Assembly (NCBI RefSeq): GCF_913774285.1
Contig: NZ_CAJYHX010000015.1
Location: 46,046-110,045 of the forward strand
Origin: an uncultured Sphingomonas sp.
Lineage (GTDB): Bacteria > Pseudomonadota > Alphaproteobacteria > Sphingomonadales > Sphingomonadaceae
Length of the DNA: 64,000 bases
Direction: 5' to 3'
Shown: in pieces, positions 27,124 through 34,503 of the stretch
Layout of the letters: each line of letters begins with the position of its first letter
Position numbering within the stretch: the stretch's first letter is position 1
Translations under genes and position numbers: made by a program
The notes under the pieces: generated by a model
The model's input: only the letters and a program-made list of their open reading frames with translations
The model's database searches: none
What the model was told of the DNA's origin: nothing

Positions 27124-28842
27124 ATGAAGAAAACGGTCGCGCTGCTCCTCCTGCTGTTTACGCCGCTGCTCGCCCATGCCCAGGGCATGGTGAGCGCTGC
27201 CGATCCCCGTGCGGCGGCGGCGGGTGTCGAGATCTTGCGGGAAGGCGGCAGCGCCACCGACGCCGCGATCGCGACGATGCTGGCGCTCGGCGTGGTCGAG
27301 CCGCAGAGCTCGGGGCTAGGCGGCGGCAGCTTCATGGTGCTCTACAACGCCAGGACCAAGGCGATGGCGACGGTGGACGGCCGCGAAACCGCGCCGATGG
27401 CCGCCGACGACCATTGGTTCTACGGCGCCGATGGCCAGCCGCTGAGCCATTTCGCCGCGGTGCCCGGCGGGCGTAGCGTCGGCGTGCCGGGCGCGTTGCG
27501 CGCGATGGCGCTCGCGCACCGTCAGTCGGGCAAGCTTGCCTGGGCCAAGCTGTTCGCGCCCGCCATCCGGCTTGCCCGGGACGGCTTCGTGCTCAGCCCG
27601 CGGATGAACAATTCGCTCACCCAGTTCTCCGGCCATGTCGATCCCGCCTATCGCGCGCTGTTCTTCGGCACGGACGGCAAGCCGCTGCCGCCCGGCACCA
27701 CGGTGCGCAACCCGGATCAGGCCGCGCTGCTCGAACGCATCGCGACCCAGGGACCGGACAGCTTCTATGTCGGCCCGCAGGCGGCGAAACTGGTCACGGC
27801 GGTCAACGGCGCAGCGCGGAATCCGTCGAAGATGACCGCCGGCGACCTTGCCGCCTATGACGCCAAGGCGCGGCCGGTGCTGTGCGGGCACTATCGCGGA
27901 TACAAGGTCTGTTCCATGGGCCCGCCTTCCTCGGGCGGCATCACCGTGCTGATGATCCTGGCGCAGCTCGAACGCTTCGACATGGCGAAGCTCGGCAAGG
28001 ACTCGGCCACCGCCTGGCACCTGTTCGCCGAAAGCTCGCGGCTCGCTTATGCCGATCGTGACCTGTATCTCGGCGATCCCGACTTCGTGCAGGTGCCGCT
28101 GAAGGGGCTGCTCGACCGCCGCTATATCGCCAGCCGCTCCAAATTGATCGATCCCGCCAGGACCATGACCAGCATCGCCGCCGGGTCGCCACCGGGCGCG
28201 CCCAAGCGTGTGATGGCTAAGGTGCAGGAGGTCGCCGGTACGACGGATCTGGCGGTGACCGATGGCGCCGGCAACGTCGTCGAAGTGACCACTACCGTGG
28301 AAGGCCCGTTCGGCTCTGGCCTCACCGTCGACGGCATGATCCTCAACAACCAGCTGACCGATTTCGACATCGTGCCGGTGAAGGACGGCGCGCTCGTCGC
28401 CAACCGCGTCGAGGGCGGCAAGCGTCCGCGCAGCTCGATGGCGCCGACGATCGTGTTCGGCGCCGACGGCCAGGTGCGGCTCGCGGTCGGGGCCGCGGGC
28501 GGCTCGACGATCATCGCGCAGGTGGCAAAGGCGATCGTCGGCGTCGTCGACTGGAAGCTCTCCGCGCAGGACGCGATCGGGCTCGGACTGCTCTATGCGC
28601 CGGGCAAGACCGCCACTGCGGAGCAGGACACCCAGCTCGATGCGATGCTGCCGGCACTGCGCGCGCTGGGCGAGGACGTCCGCACCGCGCCGATGGGTCT
28701 CAAGGCCAATGCGATCGAGCGCGTGGGCGGCCGCTGGGTCGGCGCCGCCGATCCGCGCAGCGAAGGCGTGGCGATGGATCAGGACGGCACGGTAACGGTT
28801 ATACAGCGGGTGGGCGCCAGGCCCAACCGCCCGTCGGAATGA
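27124..28842 (+). CDS. ggt: Gamma-glutamyltransferase, periplasmic
   Basis: A 572-residue Ntn-hydrolase with a signal peptide (MKKTVALLLLLFTPLLAHAQG). It hydrolyses glutathione and transfers gamma-glutamyl groups in the periplasm, and is made as a proenzyme that cleaves itself. The new N-terminal threonine should be in the GTTDLAVTDGAGNVVEVT block near residue 375. Other family blocks are SSGLGGGSFMVLYN with the upstream DGRETAP, GPPSSGGITVLMIL and RPRSSMAPTIVF. Its stop overlaps, as ATGA, a possible start of the acyl-CoA ligase gene. Confidence 0.93.
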   Translation: MKKTVALLLLLFTPLLAHAQGMVSAADPRAAAAGVEILREGGSATDAAIATMLALGVVEPQSSGLGGGSFMVLYNARTKAMATVDGRETAPMAADDHWFYGADGQPLSHFAAVPGGRSVGVPGALRAMALAHRQSGKLAWAKLFAPAIRLARDGFVLSPRMNNSLTQFSGHVDPAYRALFFGTDGKPLPPGTTVRNPDQAALLERIATQGPDSFYVGPQAAKLVTAVNGAARNPSKMTAGDLAAYDAKARPVLCGHYRGYKVCSMGPPSSGGITVLMILAQLERFDMAKLGKDSATAWHLFAESSRLAYADRDLYLGDPDFVQVPLKGLLDRRYIASRSKLIDPARTMTSIAAGSPPGAPKRVMAKVQEVAGTTDLAVTDGAGNVVEVTTTVEGPFGSGLTVDGMILNNQLTDFDIVPVKDGALVANRVEGGKRPRSSMAPTIVFGADGQVRLAVGAAGGSTIIAQVAKAIVGVVDWKLSAQDAIGLGLLYAPGKTATAEQDTQLDAMLPALRALGEDVRTAPMGLKANAIERVGGRWVGAADPRSEGVAMDQDGTVTVIQRVGARPNRPSE

Positions 28843-28889
28843 CGCGGGACGCTCAGGAACAAGATGGGGCGCCTGCAGGGGGAGTAGGA

Positions 28890-30674
28890 ATGCGCAAACT
28901 CGAACGTTTCGATAATCTGGTGGCGATGTTCTTCACGCGGGCAGCGGAGAAGGGCGACGCGCCGTTCCTCTGGCACAAGGCCGGGGGGAAATGGCACCCC
29001 ACCAGCTGGGCCGAGGCCGCGCGGCAGGTGGCGAGCCTCGCCACCGCGCTCAAGGCGCTCGGGCTGAAGCCCGGCGACCGGGTGATGCTGGTCTCCGAGA
29101 ACCGTCCCGAATTCTGCATCAGTGACCTCGCGATCATGGCGGCGGGCTGCGTGACCGTGCCCACCTACACCACCAACACCGAGCGCGATCACCAGCATAT
29201 CCTCGAAAATTCGGGCGCATGCGCGGTGATCGTGTCGAACACCAAGCTCGCCAAGACGCTGCTGCCGGCGATGCTGCGCTCCTCGGCCGGGCGCATCGTG
29301 ATCGGCATCGACGATGTTCGCCTCGCGCAACAGGGCAGCCTGGAATTTCACGACTTCCGCGAACTGATCGCCGCCCATCCCACCGGTGCCGCCTCCGCCG
29401 CCGCGCAGGCGACCTTCCGGCGCGAGGACCTTGCCTGCATCATCTACACCAGCGGCACCGGCGGATCGCCGCGCGGAGTGATGCAGCACCACGGCGCGAT
29501 CCTGCACAATTGCCAGGGCTGCACCGCGATCATCTCGGAGGATTTCGGCTGGGCGGACGAGGTGTTCCTGTCCTTCCTCCCCCTCTCCCACGCCTATGAG
29601 CATACCGGCGGCCAGTTCTTCCCGATCGCGCTGGGCGGGCAGATCTACTACGCCGAGGGGCTGGAGAAGCTCGCCTCGAACATCGAGGAAGTGCGCCCCA
29701 CCATCATGGTCGTGGTGCCGCGCCTGTTCGAGGTGCTGCGCACCCGCATCACCAAGCAGGTCGAGAAGCAGGGCAGCGTCGCCACCTATCTTCTGGAAAA
29801 GGCCGTGGCGATCGGCGGGCGCAAGGCCGCCGGCAAATCGGGCATCGCCGACGCGCCGATGAACCTGCTGCTCAATGCCACGCTGCGCCCCAAGCTCGCC
29901 AAGCGCTTCGGCGGGCGGATCAAGGCGCTGGTCTCGGGCGGCGCGCCGCTCAACCCCGAGGTCGGCATCTTCTTCGAATCGCTCGGCCTCACCTTCCTCC
30001 AGGGCTATGGCCAGACGGAATCGGCACCCGTCATCTCGTGCAACCGGCCCAAGGTGGGCCTGAAAATGGATACCGTCGGCCCGCCGATGGACGGCGTCGA
30101 GGTGCGCATCGCCGAGGATGGCGAGATCCTGGTGCGCGGCGAGCTGGTGATGCACGGCTATTGGCGCAACGAGGCCGAAACCGAGCGCGTGCTGAAAGAC
30201 GGCTGGCTCCACACCGGCGACATCGGCGAGATCGACGCCAAGGGCCGCATCAAGATCACCGATCGCAAGAAGGACATCATCGTCAACGACAAGGGCGACA
30301 ATGTCTCGCCGCAGAAGATCGAGGGCATGCTGACCCTCCAGCCCGAGATCCTGCAGGCGATGATCTATGGCGACAAGCGGCCCTACATGACCGCGGTGAT
30401 CGTCCCCGATCCCGAATGGGTGCAGGAATTCTGCGCCAAGACGGCAACGCCGTGCAAGTTCCGCAATCTCTCGCGCGACGCCGATTTCAAGGCGACGATC
30501 GGCGCGGCCGTGGAGCGGGTGAACCGCGACCTTTCGGTGATCGAGCGGGTGCGCAAGTTCATCCTCGCCGACGAGGCCTTCACCATCGAGAATGAGCAGC
30601 TGACCCCGAGCATGAAAATCCGGCGGCATGTGCTCAAGGCGGTGTATGCGGAGCGGCTTGACGGGCTGTACTGA
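28890..30674 (+). CDS. Long-chain acyl-CoA synthetase (AMP-forming)
   Basis: A 594-residue ANL-superfamily ligase of the FAA1/FadD15 type that activates fatty acids to acyl-CoA through an acyl-adenylate. Motifs in order are IIYTSGTGGSPRGVMQHH (P-loop), GYGQTESAPVISCNRP, DGWLHTGDIGEIDAKGRIKI, and DRKKDIIVNDKGDNVSPQKIE. ATG at 28890 is preceded by a strong GGGGAG and is preferred; ATG at 28839 overlaps the ggt stop and would add 17 residues of low-complexity sequence. Substrate chain length cannot be read from sequence. Confidence 0.9.
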   Translation: MRKLERFDNLVAMFFTRAAEKGDAPFLWHKAGGKWHPTSWAEAARQVASLATALKALGLKPGDRVMLVSENRPEFCISDLAIMAAGCVTVPTYTTNTERDHQHILENSGACAVIVSNTKLAKTLLPAMLRSSAGRIVIGIDDVRLAQQGSLEFHDFRELIAAHPTGAASAAAQATFRREDLACIIYTSGTGGSPRGVMQHHGAILHNCQGCTAIISEDFGWADEVFLSFLPLSHAYEHTGGQFFPIALGGQIYYAEGLEKLASNIEEVRPTIMVVVPRLFEVLRTRITKQVEKQGSVATYLLEKAVAIGGRKAAGKSGIADAPMNLLLNATLRPKLAKRFGGRIKALVSGGAPLNPEVGIFFESLGLTFLQGYGQTESAPVISCNRPKVGLKMDTVGPPMDGVEVRIAEDGEILVRGELVMHGYWRNEAETERVLKDGWLHTGDIGEIDAKGRIKITDRKKDIIVNDKGDNVSPQKIEGMLTLQPEILQAMIYGDKRPYMTAVIVPDPEWVQEFCAKTATPCKFRNLSRDADFKATIGAAVERVNRDLSVIERVRKFILADEAFTIENEQLTPSMKIRRHVLKAVYAERLDGLY

Positions 30675-30758
30675 GCGCCCGCCCCGAATTGGGCATAGAT
30701 TGGTATTTCATCGAAACGTCTTGGTGCTGTCGCGTCGTCGTCATCGCGGACGCCTAGC

Positions 30759-30796
30759 GGCCGGGGCTGAGAAGCGTCCAGCAGGACGCCCCGGCC
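30759..30796 (+). promoter_or_regulatory. Structured 5' leader hairpin of the TonB-receptor gene
   Basis: GGCCGGG (30759-30765) pairs with CCCGGCC (30790-30796), and inside it GCGTCC (30774-30779) pairs with GGACGC (30784-30789) around an AGCA loop. The structure ends 4-8 bases before the AAGGGG ribosome binding site of the receptor ATG at 30812. It could affect translation or mRNA stability. No T-run follows, so it is not a typical terminator. Confidence 0.4.
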
Positions 30797-30811
30797 ACCA
30801 AGGGGAAACCG

Positions 30812-33187
30812 ATGAACTTCCGCACCGGCAGCGCGCTGATCGCGCTGCAGCTCGCCTGCATGCCCGCCGCCTTCGCCCAGGCGCAGACCGAACCCGCGGT
30901 CGCACCGGATAGCGGCGAGCAGATCGTCGTCACCGGCACCCGCGAGCGCGCCCGCACCCAGTTCGACACGCTGGCCCCGGTCGACGTGCTGTCGAACGCG
31001 ATGCTCGAATCGAGCGTCTCGGGCGACCTCAACGACACGCTGGCGCAGCTGCTGCCCTCGTTCGACGTTCAGCGCCTTCCCGCCGCCGACGGCCAGGCGT
31101 TCGTCCGCCCGGCGACGCTGCGCGGCCTGTCCGCCGACCAGACGCTGGTGCTGCTCAACGGCAAGCGCTTCCACCGCTCGGCGCTGCTCGGCACGCGCGG
31201 CGCGCAGGCGCCCGATCTCGCCGCGATCCCCGCCCATGCCATCGGCCGGGTCGAGGTGCTGCGCGACGGTGCCTCGGCGCAGTACGGCTCGGATGCCATC
31301 GCCGGCGTGATCAACATGCTGCTCGACGACAAGCCCGGCATGTCGGCCTATGGCCAGGCCTCCAGCTATTATGCCGGCGACGGCAACGAATATCAGGGTG
31401 GCTTGCGCGGCGGCATCGCGCTGGGCGACCGCGGCTCGATCGTCTTCACCGGCCAGTATGATCATGCCGAGGCGACCTCGCGCACCCGCCAGCGTCCCGA
31501 CGCCATCGCCTTCCAGGCCGTCAACCCGACGCTCGCCGTGCCCAAGCCGGTGCAGCGCTGGGGCCAGCCCGATCAGGAGCGGATCGCCGGTTCGGTCAAT
31601 GCGCATGTCGATCTGGTCGAGGGCGCGACGCTCTACGCCTTCGGCACCGCGCAGAGCGGCGAAGGCGTGACCGACTTCAACTGGCGCAACCCGGCGGGCA
31701 CGGCTTCGGTCTACGGCGCGAGCAGCGCTTTCCCCGGCTTCTCCTTCACCAAGCTCTACCCCGCCGGTTTCACCCCGCGCTTCGGCACCCGCTTCGCCGA
31801 CCATCAGGCGGTGGGCGGCGTCCGCGGGGACGCCAGCGACCGCTTCCACTATGACCTCAGCGTGTCGCAGGGCGAAAGCCGGATCGACTATACGCTGGGC
31901 GAGAGCCTCAACGCTTCGCTGGGTCCGAACAGCCCGACCAGCTTCTATCTCGGTCGGCTGACCCAGCGCGAGTTCAACCTCAACGCCGACTTCGTCTACC
32001 GCCTGCCGGTCGGCCTCGGAGATCCGGTGAACGTTGCGTTCGGCGGCGAGCGGCGCGTCGAGACCTACCGCGTCGGCACCGGCGACCCCGCCTCCTATGC
32101 GGTCGGCCCGGGCGCGGCGACCGGCCTCGCGCCCAACTCCAACGGCTTCCCCGGCTTCAGCCCGGCGCAGGCGGGCCAGTGGAGCCAACGCAGCTATGCG
32201 GGCTATGTCGATCTCGAATGGGCGCCGATCGAAAAGGTGACGCTGGGCGCCGCCGGCCGCTACGAGGATTTCTCGGCGTTCGGCGACACCTTCACCTACA
32301 AGCTCGCCGGCCGCTTCGAGCCGGTGCATGGCCTCGCCGCGCGGCTTACCTACTCCACCGGGTTCCGCGCGCCGACGCCGGCGCAGCTCAACACCCGCCA
32401 GGTGACGCAGGGCCTCGACACCAAGACGCTGCAGGTGTTCAACCAGGGCCGCCTGTCGCCTACCGACCCGATCGCCGTGGCGCTCGGCGCCAAGCCGCTC
32501 AAGCCGGAAAAGTCGCGCACGCTGACCGCCGGCCTGGTCGGCCAGACCGATTTCGGCCTGGGCGCGACGGTGGACCTCTACCAGATCGACGTCGACGATC
32601 GCTTCGGCCAGTCGGCCACCTTCGCGGTGCCGGCGAGCTTCGCGAACCCCGATCGCTTCACCTCGGTCAGCTATTTCACCAACGACTTCAATACCCGCAC
32701 CCGCGGCGTCGACGTGGTGGTGAGCTATGCGCGGCCGGTCGGGCCGGGCAAGGCGAACCTCAGCCTCGCCTACAATTATAACGAGACCAAGGTGCGCGGC
32801 GGCAACAGCGCGTCGATCGCCAACGATACCCAGCGCCGCATCTTCCAGGAGCGGCTGCCGCAGCACAACGCGACCGGTACGCTCAGCTATGATCTCGGCA
32901 AGGTCGGCGTGATGCTCCGCGGCCGTTATTACGGCGCCTGGACCGACGTGACCGGCAATGCCACCGGCGAGCTGTTCCAGCGCTTCGGCGGCATCGCGCT
33001 GTTCGATGCCTCCGTGAGCGTCCACGTCACCAAGATGCTCACGCTGCGGGCGGGCGCGGAGAACCTGTTCGACACCTATCCGGCGGAGGCGAACAACCAG
33101 GCCAATCGCGGCCTGATCTACTCGCGCAACGCCCCCTATGATACCGATGGCGGACAATATTATGGCCGGGTGGAGCTGCGCTTCTGA
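30812..33187 (+). CDS. TonB-dependent outer-membrane receptor
   Basis: A 791-residue receptor. A signal peptide (about 25 residues, ending AAFAQA) is followed by a likely TonB box EQIVVTGTRERART, a plug domain (LRGLSADQTLVLLNGKRFHR, GRVEVLRDGASAQYGSDAIAGVIN), and a long beta-barrel with a C-terminal aromatic (RVELRF). Barrel blocks such as AARLTYSTGFRAPTPAQLN and GAENLFDTYPAEANNQ are typical. Ligand unknown; such receptors import siderophores, vitamins or oligosaccharides. The stop overlaps the next gene (TGATG), so the exported PLP enzyme is made with it. Confidence 0.93.
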   Translation: MNFRTGSALIALQLACMPAAFAQAQTEPAVAPDSGEQIVVTGTRERARTQFDTLAPVDVLSNAMLESSVSGDLNDTLAQLLPSFDVQRLPAADGQAFVRPATLRGLSADQTLVLLNGKRFHRSALLGTRGAQAPDLAAIPAHAIGRVEVLRDGASAQYGSDAIAGVINMLLDDKPGMSAYGQASSYYAGDGNEYQGGLRGGIALGDRGSIVFTGQYDHAEATSRTRQRPDAIAFQAVNPTLAVPKPVQRWGQPDQERIAGSVNAHVDLVEGATLYAFGTAQSGEGVTDFNWRNPAGTASVYGASSAFPGFSFTKLYPAGFTPRFGTRFADHQAVGGVRGDASDRFHYDLSVSQGESRIDYTLGESLNASLGPNSPTSFYLGRLTQREFNLNADFVYRLPVGLGDPVNVAFGGERRVETYRVGTGDPASYAVGPGAATGLAPNSNGFPGFSPAQAGQWSQRSYAGYVDLEWAPIEKVTLGAAGRYEDFSAFGDTFTYKLAGRFEPVHGLAARLTYSTGFRAPTPAQLNTRQVTQGLDTKTLQVFNQGRLSPTDPIAVALGAKPLKPEKSRTLTAGLVGQTDFGLGATVDLYQIDVDDRFGQSATFAVPASFANPDRFTSVSYFTNDFNTRTRGVDVVVSYARPVGPGKANLSLAYNYNETKVRGGNSASIANDTQRRIFQERLPQHNATGTLSYDLGKVGVMLRGRYYGAWTDVTGNATGELFQRFGGIALFDASVSVHVTKMLTLRAGAENLFDTYPAEANNQANRGLIYSRNAPYDTDGGQYYGRVELRF

Positions 33188-34446
33188 TGCACCGCATGGA
33201 TCGTCGTTCGCTGCTCGCGGGGAGCCTCGCGCTTCCCGCCCTCGGCCTCCCCGGCGGAGCATGGGCGATGGACGACGATCCCTATTGGCGCGGAATCGCC
33301 GCCCAGTTCACCCCGCCGGCAGACGTGATCCAGCTGGAGAACGGCAATTGGGGGATGATGCCCCGCCCCGTCTTCGCCGCCTATCAGGAACAGCTCGCCC
33401 GGGTGAACCGCGACACCAGCTTCTATGCCCGGCGCGGGCTGACCAAGGACTTGGTGGCGGTGCGCGACCAGGCCGCCGCAGCAATGGGCGTTGGGCCGGA
33501 CGAGCTGGTCCTCACCCGCAACGCCACCGAGGCGCTGGAGACGCTGATCCTCGGCTATAACCGGCTGCAGCCGGGCGACGCGGTGCTGATCGCCGATCTC
33601 GACTATGACAGCGCCCAAGCGTGCATGGCGAGCCTCGTCCGCTCACGCGGCGTGCAGTTGGTGAAGATCGCGCTGCCCGAGCCAGCCAGCCGCCAGGCAC
33701 TGATCGACGCCTATGCCGCGGCGCTCGCGGCGAATCCGCGGCTCAAGCTGATCCTGTTGACCCATCTCAGCCACCGCACCGGGTTGGTGCTGCCGGTGCG
33801 CGAGATCGCGGCGCTGGCGCGCGCGAAAGGCGCGGACGTGATCGTCGATGCGGCGCACAGCTGGTGCCAGCTCGACTTCTCGGTGCCCGACCTCGACTGC
33901 GATTTCATCGCGATCAACGGGCACAAGTGGCTCGGCGCGCCGCTGGGTGTCGGCTTCCTCCATGTCCGCAAGGCGGCGCTCGGCAAGATCGACCGCCACC
34001 CCGCCAATGCAGCGAACGGACCGGACACGCTGTTCTCCAAGGTCCATCTCGGCACCTATGACTTCGCCGCGAGCCTCACCGTGCCGGCAGCGCTCGCCTT
34101 CCAGCAGGCGATCGGCAGCACCCGCCGGGCCGAGCGGCTACGCGCCTTGCGGGACCGCTGGGTGACACGCGCACGTCAGGTCGACGGGATCGAAGTACTG
34201 ACGCCGGACGATCCGGCCTCGCATGGCGCGATCACCTCGTTCCGGGCGCGTGGCGTCACCAGCAGCGGGGCCAATGCCAGGCTCGCGGCGCGGCTGCTCG
34301 ACCAGCACAAGATCTTCACCGTCCACCGCGACGGCATTGCCGGCGGCGCCTGCGTGCGCGTGACGCCCGCGCTGTTCAACAGCATGGCGGACATGGACCG
34401 TCTCGCCGACGCGCTGCCCGAGCTCGTCCGCTTCGCGCGCGGCTGA
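33187..34446 (+). CDS. Tat-exported class V aminotransferase-fold PLP enzyme (PvdN-like)
   Basis: A 419-residue fold-type I PLP enzyme. A twin-arginine signal (MDRRSLLAGSLALPALGLPG, then GAWA) points to export as a folded holoenzyme. Class V marks are TRNATEALETLILGYN, LTHLSHRTGLVLPV, the DAAHSW block and the PLP-lysine in INGHKWLGAPLGVGF near residue 245. Relatives are isopenicillin N epimerase-like proteins and PvdN, the periplasmic PLP enzyme that modifies pyoverdine side chains. It is translationally coupled to the TonB receptor, suggesting it acts on that receptor's ligand or product. The reaction is unknown. Confidence 0.88.
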   Translation: MHRMDRRSLLAGSLALPALGLPGGAWAMDDDPYWRGIAAQFTPPADVIQLENGNWGMMPRPVFAAYQEQLARVNRDTSFYARRGLTKDLVAVRDQAAAAMGVGPDELVLTRNATEALETLILGYNRLQPGDAVLIADLDYDSAQACMASLVRSRGVQLVKIALPEPASRQALIDAYAAALAANPRLKLILLTHLSHRTGLVLPVREIAALARAKGADVIVDAAHSWCQLDFSVPDLDCDFIAINGHKWLGAPLGVGFLHVRKAALGKIDRHPANAANGPDTLFSKVHLGTYDFAASLTVPAALAFQQAIGSTRRAERLRALRDRWVTRARQVDGIEVLTPDDPASHGAITSFRARGVTSSGANARLAARLLDQHKIFTVHRDGIAGGACVRVTPALFNSMADMDRLADALPELVRFARG

Positions 34447-34454
34447 CACGAAAA

Positions 34455-34483
34455 GGCCGAACGCGATCCCCTCGCGCCCGGCC
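34455..34483. terminator. Bidirectional hairpin between convergent genes
   Basis: GGCCG (34455-34459) pairs with CGGCC (34479-34483), with an inner GCGA/TCGC stem. AAAA precedes and CTTCC follows, so it could stop transcription from either side. It lies between the stops of the PLP enzyme (+) and the M16 peptidase (-). Confidence 0.5.
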
Positions 34484-34503
34484 CTTCCTATTCGTCGGCG
34501 ATG

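Noticed and set aside
30383..33262. A 959-codon open frame on the minus strand opposite the TonB receptor
   Set aside because: It is an antisense shadow made possible by high GC content. The translated sequence is Arg/Ala/Gly rich without domains, while the plus-strand receptor is fully conserved.
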